Assembly (NCBI RefSeq): GCF_042453785.1
Contig: NC_091675.1
Span: 20,136,501-20,200,500, forward strand
Reading direction: 5' to 3'
DNA length: 64,000 nucleotides
Source: Malus domestica
Taxonomy: Eukaryota > Streptophyta > Magnoliopsida > Rosales > Rosaceae
Made by a program: the position numbers and the translations under genes. This document shows, piece by piece, positions 56,381-64,000 of this stretch; position 1 is the stretch's first letter; each line of letters opens with the position of its first letter. The notes under the pieces are model-generated. The model did not search any database. It was not told the DNA's origin and saw only the letters and a program-made list of their open reading frames with translations.

Positions 56381-57139
56381 ACACAAGATTTTGTGTGGCC
56401 CCTCTTGATGCGGGGCTTTAGGCGGTCGCTTGACATTGTAATATAGCATGTAGGTATGGTTATATATGTTCGAGTGACATTGTAATATAGTTCAAACTTG
56501 GGGAGGAGATCCGAGTTGGAGTGCAAAAGAAGACACTGCTCTAGCCGGCCAACTTGGTTACGCCGGGTTTTCGCTCGTACGGTATCTTTTTAGTGATTCA
56601 GGTGGAGACAGAGGTGATTGATCTCATGCTGGTTTTAGCTAGCAGGAACACCAGACTGGGATTTGCCCATTTCCCTGATGTGAAAATATTGAGCTGTGAC
56701 TTGATTTATCATTGCTGTTGGATGTTGTTCTCTTTGTAATATTGGCAGGTTTTTGGTTTGAAATGTTGGGTTCTTCCCATTGTGGTATAAGCATATTAAG
56801 CTCAACCAGTTAGAAAACACGTCATCTCAATCTAATGTTAAAATGACGACATGATAAAAACTGATAACTTCTGCGAACAAATGCCAAAAATCGGTATGGT
56901 CAATTAGTTGCAAAGATCGGTTTTGACATTTGATTGTATATGGATGTCTCAGCAGTGATGTAATGATGCTAAAATAACAACATGATAAAAACTGATCATT
57001 TCTAAGAACAAATACCAAAAACTGATTTTCAGCTAATTGCCCCAAAAACAATGCAAGTTTTTAAAGAACTCCAACATCCCAAACAAAACAAACACTTTCC
57101 TCATCATAAATCAAACTTAAGAAACATATCTCAACCTAG
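56381..57139. other. GH9 3' region and intergenic repeat
   Basis: Contains a local duplication with AACATGATAAAAACTGAT at about 56855 and 56981 and AACAAATGCC/AACAAATACC following, spacing near 130 bases. No gene could be supported. Confidence 0.5.
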
Positions 57140-57355
57140 AGCTCGTTTAGAAGACTTTTAAAATAATTGAAAACGCTTTTATAGAAAATATTTTTTGGTT
57201 GCAAAAGCACTTGAAAGGTTTCTTGCAAGAAGCATCAGTTATGTTCTTCTTGAAGTGTTTTCTAGGATTTATTTGCAGTTTTACTTAGAATTTGTTCCAA
57301 AAATATTTTCATCGAAAACGCTTTCAACTATTTTAAAAGTACTTCCGAACGAGCT
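57140..57355. mobile_element. MITE with 43-base inverted ends
   Basis: AGCTCGTTTAGAAGACTTTT at the left and AAAAGTACTTCCGAACGAGCT at the right are imperfect inverted repeats, and pairing continues through TTGAAAACGCTTTTA / CGAAAACGCTTTCAA. It is 216 bases long and non-coding. A clear target duplication was not found. Confidence 0.7.
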
Positions 57356-58420
57356 TCTAATGTTATTGATATATTCCATGTAATGGATACGAACTCTATC
57401 GATAGAACTTGTTCCAAAATAATTAACATAGCTTTGGAGCTTATTGCGTCACTGAAGAAACATTTGAATCATATGATATTTAGTCGACCCTGTCTTCTTT
57501 GTAAGGTTCTAAACCCTACAATTGAATAGAAAAGAGAGGAAGAAACCACGAGGTTCTAAGTTCGATTCGTCCTCTCTCAACATCACTTGCATAAAGGGCA
57601 CAATATTTATTTTCAAAGCGGATCATAGATTTGATTTCTTCATCGCCCAATATCTCTTATATTTAAAAAAAAAAAAAAGAAATTTTTTAAAAATGTCTTA
57701 TGAATTTATATATTTTTTTTAACTTGTCATATGAAATAAAATTTTAAGCGACTTGTCATATCATTTTTTCGAAATCATTAATTTGTCATATCACCTAACA
57801 CCGTTAAGTTTTTTTTTATTCAAAATAAATCATATACAATGCGCATGACTTGTGTTCAGAATTATTTCGAACTTTTGAGACCTTTTCACAAGTTTTTTAT
57901 TTTATTTTTATACATAGATATATTTAAACATGGAGTGGGAGAATAAATTGGCCTAAGACTTTTGACCTCTTTTTCACAAATTCTCTACTTCTTTTTGGTA
58001 CGAACCGAAAACTTTTGATGGTAAAAAGAACATGCTAGCTTCGTTTGAAAAACTTATTGTCAACTACTAAGAAAGACATTAGGTTCACTAACATGAATTT
58101 TAACTAATTGCAAGCTTGCAAGCTTTGAGAATCAGCGAGGTCATTCATGTCTATAAAAAAATGAAGTTGAAATGTCTGAACCAATCTTGAACAGAGGTGA
58201 GGATTTGAAATGTCTAGAATAACTTTAAAAATAAGTCATAGGAAAGTCCCATGACTTATTTTAGATGGATAACTTAACGAAATTAAGAGGAGATAATAAA
58301 TTAATAAAAAATTGGTATGAAAAACTGCTGAAAATTTTAATTCGTATGATAACTTAAAAAAAATGTAGAAGGTATGTGAATAGACATTTTTCATCAAATT
58401 TTCCCGTTTATATTTTGTTT
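57356..58420. other. AT-rich intergenic sequence
   Basis: Has repeated CTTGTCATAT motifs around 57700-57800 and A/T runs. No gene or structured element recognised. Confidence 0.5.
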
Positions 58421-59614
58421 ATTTGAAAACAGAAAAAGAAAGGGGCAGACAGAAAAAAACCGGTGTGCTGGACGAAAACGAAGGAAGACGGCACCCACCA
58501 CCCACCCATCTGCTCCTCCTCCACTCCAACTTTCGTCGGAATTCCTTTTCGTTTCCTCGATTCCGAAGGTCCCTTCTCATCTCTCTCTCTCAACGGTTTG
58601 AATTTTGCTTTAATCGTTCATCGTTTCCTTCTCTTTGGTGCGTCCGATGCTAGATTTTCGTTTTATTTTTGGAGATTACGCGCCTTTCTCAGTTTGCTAT
58701 GTAAATTTGTTCGAAGTTTAGGTTTTTTGTTAAGATCGGATTGTGATTGTATGCGATTAGTTTGATGAGCTGTAGAGCAAAAGTTTACAGAATTAGTTTC
58801 GAAATATGATAATTAGGGTTAAGCTTGATTTAAGTTTCTGTGCAAATATAAATATATTTTTTTAATTTTCACTTCCATTTCTCAGAATTTTTGAACTTGA
58901 AATATACTTAGATTTATGATTCGTATTTTGGATCTTCTTTAATCTGTCTGTCGTCTAGATTTCTTCTGCGTAATGCTATCGAGTTGTAGTTGAGGGATGC
59001 ATTTGCGTTGCTGGCCTGTTGTTGTTTGGTTATCTGATTGCATGTATGAGTGATTGTGTAGCTTTTCAGGGAAATACCTAAAAGTACTTGGGCGATGATC
59101 ACCCATTTGTTCCGCTATTGGTGAACTAAAACATTTCTTACGCGTGTTAATATTTTTTTCTCGAGGCGTAGATTTGGCTCCATTCGACTAAGTTTCGTTT
59201 AAGCAACCTATTAGGTTCTTTGTACTAGAGTGTATAACCTACATTGCTTGAACCTTACAACGACCACATCATGCCGAATATCCCAGTTCTTTAGTGCTAG
59301 CATATGCAGCTTGGATTTAAGCCTTTTTCCGTGATTGAATAGTTTGGAGTGGTGAATGTGTTTAATATGATTAACCTTATATTTATTTTGATTTGGGTGC
59401 ATTTCAACTGCATTTACAAGAGAACTATGCCAAATATCCCAAGATGGAAACTTCGTATATTTTTTTATGCTATCAAGCCTATTTGAGTTACTAGGAACCT
59501 TGTTTTCTGCTTATAACTTTATTTAAGCTTCATAATATGTTATTCCTTTGAAGGGTCAATAGTCATTGTCGTATTAAATTTCAAAGATTTCATTTTCGCA
59601 ACTTTGAACAGGGG
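58421..59614 (+). promoter_or_regulatory. Probable 5' leader exon and leader intron of the coiled-coil gene
   Basis: A pyrimidine-rich leader with CTCATCTCTCTCTCTCAACG near 58576 is followed by a possible donor at TTTGGTGCGTCC (about 58637), and the coding exon is preceded by an acceptor AACAG at 59607-59611 just before the start. The T-rich space between looks like an intron. Transcript data would be needed to confirm the borders. Confidence 0.45.
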
Positions 59615-61411
59615 ATGGCAGCAGAGGAAGATGCTGACTTGTCAACCTTGAAGTCTCAGCTGGGTCAAACACATGAACCGTGGAAGCAGGAGATAGAACA
59701 TCGCCAATCCCAAGTAGATGTATTACAAACAAAGCTTATGGAGGTAAAGCTTTGTATAGAGGGGTCGAAGGTAGATTCCAAAAAGGAACTGGAGATTCTT
59801 TGGCGGAGAGTTAAAACTACTGCAACGGTGTTAACATACTTGAAATCAAAATCAAGAGTAATGGCTGTTCCTCATTTAGCACATACATCATGCGGCATCA
59901 AACAATTAGAAGGGGTGGGCCTTGTTGATAAAAATGGTACACCATTGTCTGGTTGGTCTAGGAATGTTGATCTTACTTCCTTTGATAGTCCAGATGAAGA
60001 CACTTGGGTTGGGATTAGCAACCAGCATGGTCCTCTGGATGAACAAGATGCGGCTTATATTGGTGAACTACTTAAATCTGTTCAGATGGTTACGGATGTA
60101 ATGGAAGCTCTTGTGAAGAGAGTTTTAGTGGCAGAATCTGAAACTGCAATTGAGAAGGAGAAGGTGACTTTTGGTCGGGAAGAAATTAAAAAAAAGTCGG
60201 TTCAAATTGAGAACATGTCTGTGAAGCTAGAGGAGATGGAACACTTTGCACTAGGTACAAATGGTATTTTAAATGAAATGCGGCAGAGAGTTGAGGATTT
60301 GGTTGAAGAAACTACTAGGCAGAGGCTACGAGCTGCAGAAAATGAACAGGAGCTTTGCCGTGTCAAGCGGGACTTTGAGTCTCTGAAATCATATGTTAGC
60401 AGTCTTATAACTGTACGAGAAACTCTGCTTTCATCTGAGAAACAGTTTCAAACTATAGAGAGACTGTTTGAGCGGTGAGTATGTTTACTTCTGCATTCAA
60501 TATATATTCATTCATCTCGAGTGCTTCCACTTCTATCATTTAGCTGGTTATGCCATATTCTTTGCTATCCTTGTTTTTCTCTTGTTTGTCCCACAAATTA
60601 TCATGGATTGAGTGCCCCATTATCATGGATTGAGTGCTTTGCTGGGCACTGTATTGCTTGTGTCATGGCAAGTGACATCAAACATGAACATGGTAAGTAG
60701 AACTTCTTGGTTTGATCAATTGAGGTGCTGATTTTTTTCTTTAAAACAATTGGCCACTCTCTTGAAATCGGAACTTAGTCAATAGAAAAAGATTTTTACG
60801 TTGGTACTCTTATATCCTTTAGTTAAGAAAGTGTTGGGCTTTTTCTTTGTTTAGTTTCATTTACATGGCCAAGGCACATAGAATATTACAGAAAAAATGT
60901 ATTTGAAGTATTTATAATGCTAAATGATGTTTTTAAACATATCTATTTGAATTTCTTTTTCCATTTTTATGAGAATCTTCTTCTCAGTAAAAAGAAAAAA
61001 ATAGAGATAATCTTTGTCATTATTTCCATAGAAACATGAACGTGTCAGTCTTCTACATATGTGCATGCGCAGGCATATGCATGTGTTTTCGTGTGTGCAC
61101 AAGTTCTTACGTTTTTTAACAATCGTTGTAATATGGGTTATTCCTCTGTAGCAATTTGATCTCGGCCCTTTTCTGCAACCATCAACTCTAGGTAGAAATG
61201 TTTGGTGCTTTATCATTTGATGTTGCTTTGAAACAGGCTAGTTGCGAAAACAACACAGTTAGAGGGTGAGAAAATCCAGAAAGAGACGGAAGTCCAGAAA
61301 CTTATGGAAGAAAATGTGAAGCTGAGCGCTCTTCTTGACAAGAAAGAGGCCCAACTTCTGGCCATGAATGAACAATGCAAGGTGATGGCTTTGAGTGCCT
61401 CGAACATCTAA
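59615..61411 (+). CDS. Plant coiled-coil protein of unknown function
   Basis: Two exons, 59615-60474 and 61237-61411, join in phase to 344 residues. The start MAAEEDADLSTL follows an AG acceptor. Residues about 5-80 and 170-340 are rich in heptad-like Leu/Glu/Lys and predict two long coiled coils (SQVDVLQTKLMEVKLCI; VKLEEMEHFALGTNGIL; TQLEGEKIQKETEVQKL). Between them lies a non-helical, conserved-looking insert with AVPHLAHTSCGIKQLEGVGL and NGTPLSGWSRNVDL. No membrane span or known catalytic motif is seen. I think it belongs to a plant-only family often labelled myosin-heavy-chain-related, but the role is unknown to me. Confidence 0.88.
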
Positions 61412-61924
61412 TTTGCTGACGCTCGCTTGCCAGTGGCTTGCTTTGCAACACAGTTCGGATCAGTTCCACCTATCAACGTACCAGAGAGGCATGCAGGAGT
61501 GAGCGACTCTGGATTGCAATCTCTGTCCGAGACTCGTTCTTTCAATTGTAACATTGTGAAGAGCCCCTTGAACTCATTGTCTAGTTCTGCATTTACGCTG
61601 TTGTTGGACCGTACCCAGAACATCATACATTGATTGGAATACAATCTCATTGTTAATCACTTGCTGTATAGGTTTCATTTGAATGTTATTGGTGAATGAT
61701 CTGCACTTTGTCTGAACTCCGGCCACATTCTAACTAGAAATGTTTTATAATCTATAGGCTAAACGGGAAGTTGAATCGGCTCTTTTATTCTCAGCATTTG
61801 TATTTGCTTCTAAACAGGTACCACAGAAAGACTTGCACAATTTCCTAAAATTATCATGCATCGCCATGCATTTTATTTTTTTACAAAGTTTTATATTTCA
61901 CATGATAGTGTTACCTTCCAACAG
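61412..61924. other. 3' untranslated region and spacer
   Basis: Non-coding. No repeat or further exon recognised. Confidence 0.45.
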
Positions 61925-62120
61925 GATCCCCCCAGGATCTTTTTGGTGAGAATCTTGAAAATCCGTGAATTGTGTCCGTTTATCGTACATCGTGCAGTTT
62001 TTGTCAAGTATTATTTGTGTTTAATTTTAAATAAAAATATTTAAAATAATTTTTAATCGTACGATGTACGATTAATGAACACGATTCACGGATTTCTAAA
62101 ATCCTCATAAATTCGGATTC
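61925..62120. mobile_element. MITE foldback (GGATCC family)
   Basis: GAAAATCCGTGAATTGTGTCC, TTATCGTACATCGTGC at the left and CGTACGATGTACGATTAATG, CACGATTCACGGATTTC at the right are inverted arms about 60 bases long. Non-coding, same family as 47946-48150. Confidence 0.7.
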
Positions 62121-62486
62121 GTGTTACCTTGACTTTCTTTCTTGTATGGGGCCGTTGGGTTTTTATCCTTTTGTAGGATACCTTGAAAAATAATAAGGGA
62201 CGGTACAACAGCTATTTTGTTTTTAATTTTTTTTTTCAAAAAATCAAAACTCGTTTGTTAATTATTTACATTTTTTTTAAAGCTATTCCCGTGAGTCAAC
62301 AAAATTTGTGTATCAGTTTTCATTTATTTTAAAACGCAAGACTTACTACTTAAAATACGAGTTTTCAACTTTCATTTTGACAAAAATTAGGGTTACAACG
62401 TAAAATTAATTCACAATATAGTGCAATCTAATAATCTATGCCTATTCAAAGTTACCCCTCTGGTAAATGTGGAATTCGTTCTTAAC

Positions 62487-62645
62487 ATTTTTTTTTTAAC
62501 AAACGATATTATCTCAATAAGGGAGAGGGGGTGATCCAGCTATAATTTGCTTCAAATTCACATTTGGCCAGAATCGAAGTTAAGACTTCTCATTTAAAAA
62601 TGAAATCATTAGACTGTTGTAATAAGTGGTAACATAATTTTTTTT
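62487..62645 (-). repeat. tRNA-derived SINE, minus strand
   Basis: Diverged copy of 5527-5695: a T-run and AACAAACGATATTATCTC at the left edge, CAGAATCGAAGTTAAGACTTC as the box B side, and the box A side near 62610. Confidence 0.65.
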
Positions 62646-62932
62646 TAAATAAAGAATTTTGTAAAAAAATAATTTGTGTTTTTTCCCTCGGAAAAAACAA
62701 AAGGAAAACTTGGAAATCCCGCTGAAAATAACAAAGGCAAACGAACTGAAACCCTAACCCCTCTTTACTCCTCCAATTTGCCCTTTCTGAAACCTAATTT
62801 CTCCAAGGGAATTGCAATACCAGATGGCAAATATTCCCAATTGAAAAACCCTTTCGTGCTTTTCCCGTCGAACTACTTGTTTCGATTCCTTTGTTTAAAC
62901 TGAAGACACGAAAACCTTGACATTTACTCACA

Positions 62933-64000
62933 ATGTCAGTGAGAAAAGCAGGTGAATCTGAACCGCCTCAGCCGGAGGAGGGTGGCAGCTCTTCCCAACT
63001 GTCACAGCCAGTCCGAACTTCAAAGCCTGCAGAAGATGGCGACAAGAAGGTAGTGCATTTTTCCGCTGTTCGTCTTAACATTTGGGTTCTAATTTTTTCT
63101 TTTAAATTTGTAAATTAGCTCAATAATGTAGTGGGTTTCTAGTGAATCACAACTTAGAGGCTGGAAATTTTGAGTTTTTCTTCTTTTTTCGTTGCAAATT
63201 TGTAGTCTTTTGATATTATTTCTGGAACTAGTAGATTTTTTAGTTCATTGACTTTGAGGAAGCAACGGGAAGAATCGAAAGAGATATGCATTTGTTGGTT
63301 CCGTATATTTGAATGCCATTTACTTTTCATTTTAGACGTAATACCATAACATGTATGATGATTTTTCGTTTCGGTTGTCATAGAGCACAAACAAGAGACT
63401 TAAGGATGTTGATATCTGTGTGCCGATAGTATACGGGACAGTTGCATTCTACCTCGGTAGGAAGGCCAGTGAGTAAGTATTAATTGGGTCTTTGAATAAT
63501 TTCCGTTTATGCCTTTTTGTATCTTTGAATAATTTCCGCATATGTTTTCTGTTTATTAGGTCTCAGTCCCATAAGTGGACTGTTTATGTTCGTGGAGCAA
63601 CAAATGAGGACCTTGGTGTGGTGGTAAAGCGAGTTATATTTCAGTTGCATCCTAGTTTCAATAACCCTATGAGAGTGATTGATTCGCCCCCATTTGAGTT
63701 AACGGAATGTGGTTGGGGTGAATTTGAAATTGCCATCAGTCTGTTCTTCCACAATGATGTCTGTGAGAGACAGTTAGACTTGTGAGTTGCGTATTCTGAT
63801 ATTGATTTCATCTACTTGAAAACATCCACAAGACAGATCAGTAATTACCAGAGCTCATATCATGCAGGTATCACCATTTGAAGTTATATACTGAAGATGA
63901 ATCTGGGCCCCAGTCAACCAAGAAACCTGTTGTTGTGGAGTCTTACAATGAAATAGTTTTCCCTGATCCTTTAGAGGCTTGTTTTGCTCGTGTGCAGAAC
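62933..64000 (+). CDS. YEATS-domain protein, GAS41/YAF9 (TAF14-like) family, partial
   Basis: Exons 62933-63049, 63384-63472, 63560-63781 and 63868 to the window end join in phase; the 3' part is outside. The product starts [16 protein letters not shown], then [22 protein letters not shown] and the YEATS core [30 protein letters not shown] and [18 protein letters not shown], with the conserved Trp and aromatic residues of the acyl-lysine pocket. YEATS proteins of this class read acetylated histones within the SWR1 and NuA4 chromatin complexes in the nucleus. Arabidopsis YAF9a/TAF14b is the likely counterpart. No defects are seen in the part present. Confidence 0.95.

Noticed and set aside
58408-58765. 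Frames on both strands before the coiled-coil gene
   Set aside because: They fall in the probable transcribed leader (CT-rich, intron donor nearby) and have no domain.

Overview
The window is nuclear DNA of a woody dicot, most probably apple or pear (Malus/Pyrus). The reasons are a flavanone 3-hydroxylase gene whose sequence reads like the apple/pear enzyme, plant GT-AG intron/exon structure, and many copies of short SINE and MITE families of a type I associate with Rosaceae. There are no bacterial features, CRISPR arrays or rRNA, and no functional tRNA gene was seen.

The left part (1-37141) is mostly transposon. Two diverged copies of one segment, copy A (about 77-4795) and copy B (about 22861-27353), share the same MITEs, foldback elements and the same Copia insertion site. 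Between them sits a 15.5-kb Tat-type Gypsy element on the minus strand (5788-21245, target duplication ATTAT). It carries a degenerate but fully traceable four-exon plant-mobile-domain gene on the opposite strand (7287-10646), and a solo LTR lies in its RNase H region (12348-14158). Downstream, Copia-1 (26366-37136, minus strand, LTR ends TA...TA, target duplication ATAAT) has a second element, Copia-2 (30960-37113, plus strand, target duplication CATCT), inserted in its 5' LTR. This nest ends 307 bases upstream of the start codon of flavanone 3-hydroxylase (F3H).

The middle part (37449-47567) holds an intact three-exon F3H gene, a LINE RNase H relic and a truncated Copia-3. Copia-3 is split inside its reverse transcriptase gene by a 3.8-kb non-autonomous LTR element (41191-45013, 352-base LTRs, target duplication CACCT). 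That element has captured pieces of two host genes: an ankyrin-repeat gene and, head-on to it, a VTI1-type v-SNARE gene. A triplicated repeat of about 440 bases follows (46245-47567).

The right part (48832-64000) is ordinary gene space. It has a small plastid-type membrane protein, a seven-exon RanBP2-type zinc-finger protein (minus strand), a membrane-anchored GH9 endoglucanase (head to head with the zinc-finger gene), a coiled-coil protein, and the 5' part of a YEATS-domain (GAS41/YAF9) chromatin gene running off the window. These genes form no operon or visible shared pathway. F3H is the only clear secondary-metabolism gene (flavonoid/anthocyanin pathway).

Exon borders were placed by reading GT-AG signals and checking phase. 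All family names come from motif recognition without database searches.
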